DNA of 64,000 nt from Brevibacillus fulvus (GTDB taxonomy: Bacteria; Bacillota; Bacilli; Brevibacillales; Brevibacillaceae): NCBI RefSeq assembly GCF_016908525.1, contig NZ_JAFBEB010000002.1, positions 248,001 through 312,000 of the forward strand. The letters are read 5' to 3'. The position numbers were made by a program, and so were the translations under genes. Positions 8,409 through 16,981 of this stretch are shown here, piece by piece; position 1 is the stretch's first letter; every line of letters starts with the position of its first letter. Below the pieces are notes generated by a model. That model saw only the letters and a program-made list of their open reading frames with translations, ran no database searches and had not been told where the DNA came from.

Positions 8409-10562
8409 ATGAAGCTGATTATTGCCGAGAAACCGGATCAAGCGGCCAAACTGGCTCAGCCGTTTCGACATAAAAAGCAGCAAGGATATATCGAGGTTGC
8501 TCCCGATCCGCTTTTGCCGCAGGGAGCGTTGATTACCTGGGCGATCGGGCACATCTGTGAGCTGCTGCCGCCGGAAGAATACAATCCAGCCTGGAAAAAA
8601 TGGTCCAAACAGACATTGCCGATGATCCCGCCGCGGTTTCAGCATCGGGTGATCAGAGGGAAAGCGAAGCAATTCGGCGTGATCAAGCAGTTGCTGAAAA
8701 GAGCAGATGTGACCGAGATTATTCATGCCGGCGATGCCGGGCGGGAAGGAGAGCTGATTGTCAGAACGATCCTTTCTGTGGCCGGTACCCGCAAACCGAT
8801 GAAGCGGCTGTGGATTTCGTCTCTGACCGATAAAGCGGTTCGCGATGGTTTCGCTCATTTGTTGGACGAGCAGGAGACACGGAACTTGTACCATGAAGCA
8901 TTTAGCCGGGCGTGCGCCGACTGGTTGGTAGGGATGAATGCTTCCCGGATTTATACCATTTTGCTGAAGGAAAAAGGAATCAAGGATGTTTTCTCCGCCG
9001 GACGTGTGCAGACGCCGACCTTGGCGCTGGTCGTCAAACGGGAGAAAGAAATCGCCGCATTTCAACCGAAAGATTTTTGGGAGGTAGTCGCCACGTTTCA
9101 GATTGACGACAAGCGTTATGAAGGAACATGGCATAATCGGGGAGAATCCCGGCTCGATGATGAGGAAATGGCGCAAAAAATCGCCGCTTTCTGCGAGCGG
9201 AAGCCAGCGGAGGTTGCAAAGGTAAACACGGAGCGCAAGGAGTTTCAGCCGCCGTTTTTGTTCAATCTCTCTTCCTTGCAGGCGACGGCCAACCGTCTCT
9301 ACAAATTTTCACCGAAAAAAACGCTGGATATCGCGCAACAGCTTTATCTCAAGGGATATTTATCGTATCCCCGCTCCGATTCCAGCTTTGTGACTGCCGG
9401 AGAGGCGCAAACATTTCCGGACATCCTGGCCAAGCTCAAGCGGAAACAGGAATACGCCTCGCTTTTCCCAACGCCGGTGCATTCGCTTCGCAACAACAGA
9501 CGCTATGTCAACGAAAAAAAGGTAACCGATCACTATGCGATCATTCCGACAGAACAAGTTCCGGACTTGGCCAAACTTTCCAGTGAGGAATCCAAGCTTT
9601 ATGATCTTGTCGCCCGCCGACTGATCGCCGCGCATTACGATGCCGCCGTGTTCGATTACACGACAATCACGACGCTCGTGGATGGCCGGGCGGAATTCAT
9701 CAGCAAGGGAAAAGTGCAAATCAATGAAGGCTGGCGCAAAGTGATCATGCCGCATGAGACGGACGAGCGCGATGAGGAAAAGGCATTGCCCGCCGTGGCT
9801 GAAGGGGAAAGCGGGAAAGTGAAGACCGTCAAGGTGAAAGCCGGAAAAACACAGCCGCCCAAACGCTATACAGAAGGGCAATTGATCACCTTAATGAAAA
9901 CCGCCGGCAAGCACTTGGACAACGAGGAACTGGAAAAGGTGCTGATGAAAACCGAGGGATTGGGCACGGAAGCGACGCGAGCGGGAATCATTACGATGCT
10001 GAAAGAGCGGAAATATATTGAAGTGAAAAAAAATCAGGTGTTTGCCACGGAAAAAGGGATGCTGTTGATCGATCTGATCGGGGACAAAATCCTCGCGTCA
10101 CCGGAGATGACGGCACGCTGGGAACAGCGATTGGCGGAAATCGGCCAAGGCGAAGCGCCAGCAGAGTCATTCATGGAGCAGGCCAGGAAATTGACGCAAA
10201 AAATTGTGCAGGATGCGCTGGAACAATCGGCGCAATGGAATCTTGCCGACTATCAGTTTACTCCTGTGGCCAAATCAGCTTCCCGCCAGTCGACGCGGGG
10301 AACCGCGGTCGGCAAATGCCAGCTATGCGGCGGAGAGATTGTCGACAAAGGAAAATTATACGGCTGTGCGAACTACCAGCAAAAACAATGTAAAGTAACC
10401 ATTCCGAAAAAAATCCTGAACAAGACAATTTCGGCTGTTCAGGTGAAAAAAATGTTGGAGAGCGGCAAATCCGGCAAATTGAAAGGTTTCAAAAAAGGAG
10501 ACAAAACGTTTGACGCCTACCTGCGCTGGGATGGGCAGAACGTGTCCTTTGCCTTTGAATAA
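8409..10562 (+). CDS. topB: DNA topoisomerase III
   Basis: A 717-residue type IA topoisomerase that relaxes and decatenates DNA by cutting one strand. The TOPRIM domain opens with KLIIAEKPDQA and carries HAGDAGREGELI. The catalytic tyrosine is Y320 in GYLSYPRSDSSF. The C-terminus has a single zinc-ribbon-like segment (CQLCGG, CANYQQKQC) and a short conserved tail ending FDAYLRWDG. Length fits Bacillus TopB (about 727 residues). RBS AAGGAG precedes the ATG. It is transcribed alone, bounded by the TerC gene behind and a terminator in front. Confidence 0.96.
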   Translation: MKLIIAEKPDQAAKLAQPFRHKKQQGYIEVAPDPLLPQGALITWAIGHICELLPPEEYNPAWKKWSKQTLPMIPPRFQHRVIRGKAKQFGVIKQLLKRADVTEIIHAGDAGREGELIVRTILSVAGTRKPMKRLWISSLTDKAVRDGFAHLLDEQETRNLYHEAFSRACADWLVGMNASRIYTILLKEKGIKDVFSAGRVQTPTLALVVKREKEIAAFQPKDFWEVVATFQIDDKRYEGTWHNRGESRLDDEEMAQKIAAFCERKPAEVAKVNTERKEFQPPFLFNLSSLQATANRLYKFSPKKTLDIAQQLYLKGYLSYPRSDSSFVTAGEAQTFPDILAKLKRKQEYASLFPTPVHSLRNNRRYVNEKKVTDHYAIIPTEQVPDLAKLSSEESKLYDLVARRLIAAHYDAAVFDYTTITTLVDGRAEFISKGKVQINEGWRKVIMPHETDERDEEKALPAVAEGESGKVKTVKVKAGKTQPPKRYTEGQLITLMKTAGKHLDNEELEKVLMKTEGLGTEATRAGIITMLKERKYIEVKKNQVFATEKGMLLIDLIGDKILASPEMTARWEQRLAEIGQGEAPAESFMEQARKLTQKIVQDALEQSAQWNLADYQFTPVAKSASRQSTRGTAVGKCQLCGGEIVDKGKLYGCANYQQKQCKVTIPKKILNKTISAVQVKKMLESGKSGKLKGFKKGDKTFDAYLRWDGQNVSFAFE

Positions 10563-10566
10563 ATAG

Positions 10567-10620
10567 AACAACCCCCGGCAAACAAGAGAGCTTTTGCTCT
10601 TGGATGCGCGGGGGTTGTTT
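10567..10620. terminator. Bidirectional terminator between topB and uppP
   Basis: AACAACCCCCG (10567-10577) pairs with CGGGGGTTGTT (10609-10619), with an inner CAAGAG/CTCTTG helix. It lies between two convergent genes and can serve both. Confidence 0.85.
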
Positions 10621-10650
10621 GCCGTTCGACTGGTTAAATGAGGTATGGCT

Positions 10651-11460
10651 TTAGTGCAACAAAAACAACCAAAACAGCGCGGCGACGACAAAGCGGTAAT
10701 AGGCAAATGCCGTCAGCTTCCATTTTTCCAGCAGCTTCAGAAAGGAGACAATTGCCAGCAAAGCGACAATGAACGAGACGACAAAGCCGGTGGCAAAAAA
10801 CAGCAAATCGTCGCTGCTCAAGTTTTGGTACGATTTGAGCATATCGTAACCGCTGGCAGCTACCATCATGGGAACAGCGATCAAAAAGGAAAAGTCCGCT
10901 GCCGTTTTGTGGTTGGCGCCAACCAGCAGTCCGCCGGCGATCGTTGCCCCGGACCGCGAGAACCCAGGCCAAAGGGCCAGACATTGAAACAAGCCGATCG
11001 AGAAAGCCTGACGGTAGGTCAGCTGGTCCAAATTGCTTGTCCGTACCGGCATCCGCCGTTTTTCCGCAAAAATCATGAACAGTCCCCCGATCACCAAACC
11101 GATCAAAACGGTATAGGGAGAAAACAGGTAATCTTTGATCACGGAATGAAGCAGCAATCCGAGAATCAGGGCCGGCACAATCGCTGCGATGATATGCAGC
11201 AAATTGAGGGAACGGCCAGCTTTTCGCCCGGCTTTCGACCAACCGAGCAGTTGCATAAATCGTCCCCAGTACAAAATGACCACCGCGAGTATCGCTCCAA
11301 GCTGGATAATAACTTCAAATGTTTCTGCCTTATCGCCTGTAAATTGCATCAATTCGCCGGCGAGAATCAAGTGGCCTGTCGAGGAAACAGGCAAAAATTC
11401 AGTCAGCCCTTCAATGATCCCTTGAACGACCGCTATCCAATAATCATACATCTTCAACAC
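10651..11460 (-). CDS. uppP: Undecaprenyl-diphosphatase (bacitracin resistance)
   Basis: A 269-residue polytopic membrane enzyme that dephosphorylates undecaprenyl diphosphate to recycle the lipid carrier of cell-wall synthesis. The family signatures are visible: E17 and E21 in [17 protein letters not shown] (14-30), and [10 protein letters not shown] in the second half. Hydrophobicity and length match the BacA/UppP family. It is a single gene that ends at the shared hairpin after topB. Confidence 0.95.
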   Translation of the reverse strand: MLKMYDYWIAVVQGIIEGLTEFLPVSSTGHLILAGELMQFTGDKAETFEVIIQLGAILAVVILYWGRFMQLLGWSKAGRKAGRSLNLLHIIAAIVPALILGLLLHSVIKDYLFSPYTVLIGLVIGGLFMIFAEKRRMPVRTSNLDQLTYRQAFSIGLFQCLALWPGFSRSGATIAGGLLVGANHKTAADFSFLIAVPMMVAASGYDMLKSYQNLSSDDLLFFATGFVVSFIVALLAIVSFLKLLEKWKLTAFAYYRFVVAALFWLFLLH

Positions 11461-11711
11461 ACCTATTCCGATTTTTCTGCTGCGGATTGAACGAATTTTA
11501 CCTCGTACTCCATAAAGATACCTTATCTCGGCTGATTAGAAAACAGCATTTCTCCAATTTCCTTTGACAATTTCGACAAACGCACTTGGAATTTATTTCC
11601 GCTCGACAAAAGAAGAAGAGATATGCGCCTAACGTTCGACAGTCTTCGTTTTCCCATTCCGTTATACTGTGCTTGGATGTACGAAATGACGAAGGAAGGG
11701 AGCGCAACGAG

Positions 11712-12194
11712 ATGAAAAAAGGAATGAGCCAACATAGTTCTCTCGCTTTACCATATTCAGAGCTGGTCCAGGAACAGAGAAGCGTTCCTCCGTCCGTTGA
11801 AGATTCTTTGTCCGAGATTTCAGGGCAGCAGATGCATGTAACCATGGTTTCCCCGGAAATCTTGTTGATCAAGTGGAATATTAGTCAACCACGCATTGGA
11901 ATGGTTGCCTCTTATCTTCCGGCACATCAGGAGATTTATACCGGAGTCCGGATTTATGAAAGAGGCAGTGCAAACTGGAATTCGTCAAACAGCGATGGAC
12001 AAGCTTGCCATGACGTGATCCTGGATGATCGGGAGTCCGACCATTTGTTTTTTCTCGGACTGCGGCCAGGATTGATCTACCAGGCTGATTTCGGACTGTT
12101 TTTTACGGATAAGACCAATCAAAAGAACCGCTTTTGTCCGATATTGCGGTCAGAACCGCTCGCCATCCCCGATGATGTGGCGTCGGCATGCTGA
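11712..12194 (+). CDS. DUF4912-like protein
   Basis: A 160-residue soluble protein without signal peptide. The segments MVSPEILLIKWNI, TGVRIYE, HDVILDDRE, FFLGLRPGLIYQADFGLFF and LRSEPLAIPDD follow the DUF4912 pattern (a beta-rich domain of unknown function with a conserved aromatic-rich strand and a GxxYxxxLGL motif). The frame continues upstream to 11586, but the ATG at 11712 follows GGAAGGGAGCG. A TATACT at 11663-11668 could be a -10 box. In other Bacillota such proteins occur near sugar-nucleotide and glycogen-type genes (recalled, not searched), which agrees with the two genes that follow here. Confidence 0.62.
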   Translation: MKKGMSQHSSLALPYSELVQEQRSVPPSVEDSLSEISGQQMHVTMVSPEILLIKWNISQPRIGMVASYLPAHQEIYTGVRIYERGSANWNSSNSDGQACHDVILDDRESDHLFFLGLRPGLIYQADFGLFFTDKTNQKNRFCPILRSEPLAIPDDVASAC

Positions 12195-12281
12195 GGTCAA
12201 GCTACGTCAAAAACGCAGGTCAACATCGGCTGTTCAGCGCATATATTTTCCCGTATTCAGTGTAGGAAGAGAGGTTCCCCA

Positions 12282-12392
12282 ATGATCCCGTCAATTATCG
12301 GCATAACGGTTATTTTTGCTTCCATTTCCGTCTTAACGTTCTTTTTGTTTTTGTTTCTTCGCTACATTTCAAAATTGAGTCAAGACCAATGA
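12282..12392 (+). CDS. 36-residue single-pass membrane peptide
   Basis: A short frame starting MIPSIIGITVIFASISV, with one clear transmembrane helix (about residues 4-27) followed by a short positively charged tail (RYISKLSQDQ), suggesting N-out/C-in topology. A purine-rich ribosome site (GGAAGAGAGG) precedes the ATG. It lies between the DUF4912-like gene and the degenerate nucleotidyltransferase gene in the same direction. Function is unknown; coding status rests on the RBS, start and hydrophobic composition. Confidence 0.5.
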   Translation: MIPSIIGITVIFASISVLTFFLFLFLRYISKLSQDQ

Positions 12393-12519
12393 TCTCACAG
12401 TGCTATTTACACAAACATCGGCATAAAGTGGGCTTGATGCAGCATGTGGAAAAGGATAGGACTGTATTGTGAAAGTGCGGAACAGAATCGGAGGCACATC
12501 TGAAAAGGAGTGAACAACT

Positions 12520-13992
12520 GTGAGAGCACTGATCCTGACGGACGAACATACAGCCCATTCCCGTCTGGAAAGATCAACCGGGTTAAGCGATCAGCCGCCA
12601 TCGCATGTTGATATGGCTGCGATCTTGCGTTTTCTGGGCAGATTTGCAGTGAAAGAGATCGTTGTGGTTGAGCGCAAACAGGTTGAACGACGCATACTGG
12701 ATGGTCTGTTTGAGCAGCGTCTGCTCGTAATTCGCAGCGAGACGTTTACCGAGATTGATCTGAATGGCGCCCTTGCCTTCCATGAACGCAACCAGTCGCA
12801 ACTGACAGTTGTTCTCAAATCCTGTTCCTGGCAATCGGCAGTTGAAACGATGGTGACCGATGCCAGCGGACGCCTCACGCAAATGTCCGAACAAACCGAC
12901 AGCCAGGAGTTGTTTCAGGCAACGATTGATCCCGGCATTTATCTGCTTGAACCTTGCGCGATCAATTGGGAACATCACGTCGCGCCATCTGACCTTCACC
13001 GCTTTCTGTTAAGGCATCTATTGAATCAGGGAAAGCGGGTTTTCCGTTTCGTAGACCCGGGGCTTCGAACAGAAGCAGTCTGTGCGAATAACGTCTCCTG
13101 CGTCGAGCTGGAAAGCGCAACAGACCGACTGTTTGGGCTTGAAGGTAACCGGATAACCCCGGAATTGATCGCCCGGCTTGGAGCCGTCTATGGTGCTCTG
13201 CTGCAATCGAATGGCAAGGTGGCTTTGTCGGCATGTGATTCACCATTGGCCCAATTGTTGAAACACGGGCTGCTCACCAGTCTGTGCTGCCAGGGGATTC
13301 ATTGCCTCGACCTGGGCATCTCCTTGCCTGTTGTCACCCAATTTTCGGTGGAACATTTTGCCTGCGATGGCGGCGTCCATTTTTCTGTTGCTGATCCAGC
13401 CGATCCGCGAAGCATCCGTCTGCATTTTTTTGATCGCCACGGGCGGCCCTTCAGCGGTGAGGATGAACGGAAAATGATGCAATTGTTCAGGAGACACGCG
13501 CGCCAACAGTTCGGCAGCTCGTTGGGACAACTGCAAGTGGAACACAACAGTTTGTCGCTGTACTGTCAAAAGCTTCATTCGCAAATCAGGCCCCGGCAGC
13601 GGTCTTGCACCGTACGGATCGATTCGGCGCCAACTGAGCTTTCGTTTCGTCTTGCCGCCATTTTGCAGGCTGTCGGCGTTTCCGTCTGTTTTGCCGCAGA
13701 TCCGCTGGCCGAGGGAACGAAGGTGGCACTCACGATTCTTTTGTTGGAACACGGCGCTGATTTTGCTATCGTGACTGCTGACGGTGAAGTGATCGGCTCT
13801 GCGCAATGGCCGGATTTGCTGCGGTCTGTGTTCGAGCCGACCGCGGGAGTACGGCAAAAGACTGCCGATCCGATCTGCAACTTGCTGACCATTCTCGATT
13901 ATTTGGAGATACACCAACTGACAATGGAGCAATTGCTCAGCCGCGAGATGGAAAGAAGGCAACCGCCCGGGTTTGTCCAACAGCCATCGTGA
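12520..13992 (+). CDS. Degenerate NDP-sugar pyrophosphorylase/phosphomannomutase fusion (probable pseudoenzyme)
   Basis: A 490-residue protein that follows the layout of the Bacillota mannose-1-phosphate guanylyltransferase-phosphomannomutase fusion. The N-terminal part keeps the family start (MRALIL), the TEIDLNGALAFHE strand-helix and TIDPGIYLLEP, but the nucleotide-binding GGxGTRLRP loop is replaced (DEHTAHSRLE) and the ISGD metal site reads IRSE. The second half keeps GLEGNRITPELIARLGAVYG and FFDRHGRPFS of the mutase-like domain, with the usual SRDxxRASR segment changed to SACDSPLAQ. Catalysis is therefore unlikely. GTG start with AAGGAG nine bases before it. Paired with the next gene, which is degenerate too. 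Confidence 0.68.
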   Translation: MRALILTDEHTAHSRLERSTGLSDQPPSHVDMAAILRFLGRFAVKEIVVVERKQVERRILDGLFEQRLLVIRSETFTEIDLNGALAFHERNQSQLTVVLKSCSWQSAVETMVTDASGRLTQMSEQTDSQELFQATIDPGIYLLEPCAINWEHHVAPSDLHRFLLRHLLNQGKRVFRFVDPGLRTEAVCANNVSCVELESATDRLFGLEGNRITPELIARLGAVYGALLQSNGKVALSACDSPLAQLLKHGLLTSLCCQGIHCLDLGISLPVVTQFSVEHFACDGGVHFSVADPADPRSIRLHFFDRHGRPFSGEDERKMMQLFRRHARQQFGSSLGQLQVEHNSLSLYCQKLHSQIRPRQRSCTVRIDSAPTELSFRLAAILQAVGVSVCFAADPLAEGTKVALTILLLEHGADFAIVTADGEVIGSAQWPDLLRSVFEPTAGVRQKTADPICNLLTILDYLEIHQLTMEQLLSREMERRQPPGFVQQPS

Positions 13993-14026
13993 AGCGGCGG
14001 CGACAGCCAAACTGCAACAGCGAATT

Positions 14027-14072
14027 CCCGCTCGGTTAAGCATGGTTTGTACCGAGTGGGTTTCTTCTGTTT
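14027..14072 (+). terminator. Terminator-like hairpin between the two degenerate sugar-enzyme genes
   Basis: A 10-bp stem (14027-14036 with 14051-14060, one G-U pair) with a 14-nt loop is followed by TTTCTTCTGTTTT. It may end or attenuate the upstream transcript before the phosphohexomutase-like gene. Confidence 0.6.
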
Positions 14073-14105
14073 TCCATAAGGTGCAAGCCGAAAGGAGGGA
14101 CATCA

Positions 14106-15536
14106 TTGCCGAATCGTATTGTCTATCGTCGTGAAGGGTGGCGAGATGTGATCGCCAACGGTTTTACGGTGGAACATGTCCGCCTGGTTGCCCAGGCGAT
14201 CGCACTGTATTTGAAAGAAAACCAGTTGCAGCATAATCGTTTGATTGTTGGTTATGACAATCGGTTTATGGGTCGCTATTTTGCGGAAGAAGTGGTTAAA
14301 GTTTTGGCTGCCAACGAAATCGCGGTTTATCTTTCCAACGAGCCGACCCCAACCCCGGTGGTTGCTTTTGCCGTCAAACACTTTGCGGCAAGCGGGGCGA
14401 TCATGGTGTCAGCAGGCGGGCTAGGAGCGGAATACAACGGTCTCCGCTATATTCCCGAGCATGGCGGGATGGCTTCGGGCGCGGTGAACAGCCGGCTGCA
14501 ACAGTTGCTAGCGGAAGTGCAGCGCAGCGGCGAAGTGCCAATCTTGACGCTGGAGGAAGCCCTTTCCCTGAGACGGATGAGCTACCTTTTCTTGCGGCCG
14601 CACTATGAAGCCCGGTTGCGTCAAATAATCCATTTTCCTTTGTTGAAAGAAGCCGGCTTGCCTGTCGTCATCGATCCTTTGTTTGGCGCGAGCGGCGGAT
14701 ATTTGAGCAACTTGCTGGCAGAAGCCGGCGTGCCGTTTCACTCCATACACGATCTGCCCGATCCGCTGTTCGGCGGATTGTCGCCGGAGATCAACGAACG
14801 CAATCTGCAGCAATTGGGGGCTGAGGTGTCTCGGCGAAAAGCCGCGATTGGCCTGGCCAACGACGGAGATGCTTCGCACTTTGGCGCGGTCGATCGCCAG
14901 GGGCGTTGGCTTTCCCCGAACAAAGTCGCTTGTCTGCTGGCTTGGCACTTGCTGAAAAATCGCAAAAGCAACGGCAGGATCGTTCGATCGCTGGCGGCCT
15001 CCCACATGCTCGATCGAATTGCCGAGCACTACCGGCTGCCATTCGTTGAAACGCCCGCCGGATTCGAACATGTCAGCGCGCAGTCGCTGCAAGGCGACCT
15101 GCTGCTGGGATGCGCGGAGGACGGAGCGTGCTGTTTTGGCGGACACATCGCGGAGCGGGATGGCCTGCTGGCCAATTTATTGTTATGGGAAATGTGCGCT
15201 TGGGAAGAGAAAGGTCTCGATCAACTGGTCGAGGAGCTGCACGAACAATTCGGCGATGTATCCGACTGCCGTTTTACGGTTCCATTAAAGCGGAAAGCTG
15301 GGCAGCGGCAGAAACCATTGCCGCTCTCTGTTCCGGCACAGGTGGGGCCGTATTGGGTGGCGGATGTGCGCGAATCGGCCGATTTGCAGCTGTTGCTTGC
15401 CGGAGGGCATTGGATCTGTATTCAGCCGCTGGAAACGGAAGCGAAACTGCAGGTTTATTGTGAAGCTGCTGATCAGCAAGCGTTGGAACAAATCAGGGAG
15501 GGCATCCAGGAGTGGTTTGCGGAAGCGGCGATTTAG
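14106..15536 (+). CDS. Phosphohexomutase-family protein lacking the catalytic serine (probable pseudoenzyme)
   Basis: A 476-residue member of the phosphoglucomutase/phosphomannomutase family by overall pattern: EGWRDVIANGF at 10-20 (family GWRAIIA), LVAQAIALYL, GAIMVSAGG, EYNGLRY and GHIAERDGLLAN. The active-site loop TASHNPP is replaced: residues 102-108 read SAGGLGA, so the phosphorylated serine position is Gly104. The Mg2+ loop DGDADR reads DGDASH (253-258), losing the third Asp and the Arg. The sugar loop GEESG reads CAEDG (336-340). The fold is probably kept while mutase activity is lost. TTG start behind AAAGGAGGG. Its own terminator follows. Confidence 0.75.
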   Translation: MPNRIVYRREGWRDVIANGFTVEHVRLVAQAIALYLKENQLQHNRLIVGYDNRFMGRYFAEEVVKVLAANEIAVYLSNEPTPTPVVAFAVKHFAASGAIMVSAGGLGAEYNGLRYIPEHGGMASGAVNSRLQQLLAEVQRSGEVPILTLEEALSLRRMSYLFLRPHYEARLRQIIHFPLLKEAGLPVVIDPLFGASGGYLSNLLAEAGVPFHSIHDLPDPLFGGLSPEINERNLQQLGAEVSRRKAAIGLANDGDASHFGAVDRQGRWLSPNKVACLLAWHLLKNRKSNGRIVRSLAASHMLDRIAEHYRLPFVETPAGFEHVSAQSLQGDLLLGCAEDGACCFGGHIAERDGLLANLLLWEMCAWEEKGLDQLVEELHEQFGDVSDCRFTVPLKRKAGQRQKPLPLSVPAQVGPYWVADVRESADLQLLLAGGHWICIQPLETEAKLQVYCEAADQQALEQIREGIQEWFAEAAI

Positions 15537-15554
15537 GATTCATGGTTCAAACAT

Positions 15555-15596
15555 AGAGGGGCCGTCTGCAGCGGGAGGCGGCTCTTCTCTGTTTTT
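15555..15596 (+). terminator. Terminator after the phosphohexomutase-like gene
   Basis: A 12-bp stem (15555-15566 with 15577-15588, including G-U pairs) is followed by a T-rich stretch starting at 15592. Confidence 0.78.
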
Positions 15597-15734
15597 GTTT
15601 CGTTGCCAAGTGCGGAAATGCAAGTGGCATCCAGCAGCAAGGATAAGCTATAATTCATTTCATATAAATGAGAGAGCCTGGCAAGCGCGAAAATTTTTGC
15701 ATGATGGATCTTTAGGGAAAAACGTCTCAGAGAA

Positions 15735-16391
15735 ATGAGAGTAGATAACATGAAAATGGATCAAATGGTCCTGAGACAATTGCTGCGGGAAGTGAAGCTG
15801 GCGAGCCATTCGCCCGATGATCCGGTAGTCGTGAGCTATACCCCTGAACCGTGGGAATTGGTCGGAACAGGCAATTATGCAGCGGTATTCGGCCATCCCG
15901 ATTACCCCGATCTGGTGGTCAAACTATACGCTCCCGGCCGGCCGGGTATCGAACAGGAGATTGACGTATACCGAAAACTGGGGGAGACCCAGTCTTTTCC
16001 GGTCTGTTACCAAACCGGAGAAAATTATCTTGTGCTTAAACGGATTCGCGGCATTTCGCTGTTTGACTGCCTGCGATACGGGATACCGATCCAGCCGGCT
16101 GTGATGGAAGATGTGGAGCAAGCGCTGGCGGAAGCGAGAGCAAAAGGACTGCACCCCCATGACGTTCATGCCAAAAACGTATTGATGCATTTGGGCAGGG
16201 GGTACTTGATTGACGTCTCTGATTATTACAAACAGTCGCTTGACACCAAATGGCGGGATCTGCGCAAGGCGTACTACAAGCTTTATTTGCCGTTTCTCAA
16301 AGACCGCGGCTGGAAAATTCCGCTGTGGGTTCTCGACGGGATTCGCAAAGGGTACCGCTACTACAAAAAGCTGAAGCGATGGCTCGGTTGA
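15735..16391 (+). CDS. Small protein-kinase-fold protein
   Basis: A 218-residue soluble protein with a minimal eukaryotic-like/RIO-like kinase layout: glycine loop VGTGNYAAVFG (43-53), VVKLY with Lys63, catalytic loop HPHDVHAKN (H140-N148, base D143, metal N148), and a metal Asp at D160 in LIDVSDYY, where the usual DFG reads DVS. A basic C-terminal tail (YRYYKKLKRWLG) ends the protein. It resembles the small YrzF/YbdM type of Bacillus kinases. The substrate is unknown. The start could also be the internal ATG at 15750. A TATAAT at 15649-15654 may be its -10 box. It lies 73 bases before lspA. Confidence 0.68.
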   Translation: MRVDNMKMDQMVLRQLLREVKLASHSPDDPVVVSYTPEPWELVGTGNYAAVFGHPDYPDLVVKLYAPGRPGIEQEIDVYRKLGETQSFPVCYQTGENYLVLKRIRGISLFDCLRYGIPIQPAVMEDVEQALAEARAKGLHPHDVHAKNVLMHLGRGYLIDVSDYYKQSLDTKWRDLRKAYYKLYLPFLKDRGWKIPLWVLDGIRKGYRYYKKLKRWLG

Positions 16392-16464
16392 ATGCTTGTT
16401 GCATAGTAGAGACTATGGTATGCTGTTTACGGTTTATGCAAGCGAGAGATAGGAGGCTTTTATC

Positions 16465-16917
16465 TTGATTTATTTCATTATCGCCATCGTAATTATTTTG
16501 CTGGATCAATGGACGAAGTATCTGGTAGCGACGCATATGCAAATCGGCGAATCCATTCCGCTTATCCCGGAAGTTTTTCATTTGACCTCCCACCGCAACA
16601 TGGGGGCTGCTTTTGGAATTTTGCAAAACCAGCGCTGGCTGTTTATCGCCATCACGCTCGTGGTGGTCATCGGGATTATTGTTTCTTTGGTAAGAATCGG
16701 CAAAAAGCAACCGAGGACATCGCTTGCTCTTGCGCTCGTTTTGGGCGGAGCGATCGGCAATTTTATCGATCGGGCTGCAACCGGACAAGTTGTTGACTTC
16801 CTCTATATCAAGCTGATCAATTTTCCGATCTTCAACGTCGCTGACATGGCGATCACGTTTGGAGTGGTGCTGCTGTTGCTGGATATTCTGCTTGAATCCC
16901 GCCGCAAAGGAGCTTAA
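16465..16917 (+). CDS. lspA: Lipoprotein signal peptidase (signal peptidase II)
   Basis: A 150-residue inner-membrane aspartyl protease that removes signal peptides from diacylglyceryl-modified prolipoproteins. Four hydrophobic helices are visible. The conserved boxes are IDRAATGQVVDF with catalytic D111, and FNVADMAI with catalytic D127, along with N45 and GAAFG. TTG start with a perfect AGGAGG at 16451-16456. It is followed 64 bases later by rluD, the usual Bacillota order. Several lipoproteins encoded in this window would be its substrates. Confidence 0.95.
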   Translation: MIYFIIAIVIILLDQWTKYLVATHMQIGESIPLIPEVFHLTSHRNMGAAFGILQNQRWLFIAITLVVVIGIIVSLVRIGKKQPRTSLALALVLGGAIGNFIDRAATGQVVDFLYIKLINFPIFNVADMAITFGVVLLLLDILLESRRKGA

Positions 16918-16981
16918 TGAAGAGCAAGGAAGCGGTTCATACTAAGTAACAAAGTGAATTTATGAAGACAGGAGTTTCTCG

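Noticed and set aside
11574-11598. TTGACA box as promoter of the DUF4912-like gene
   Set aside because: No acceptable -10 element lies 16-18 bases downstream.
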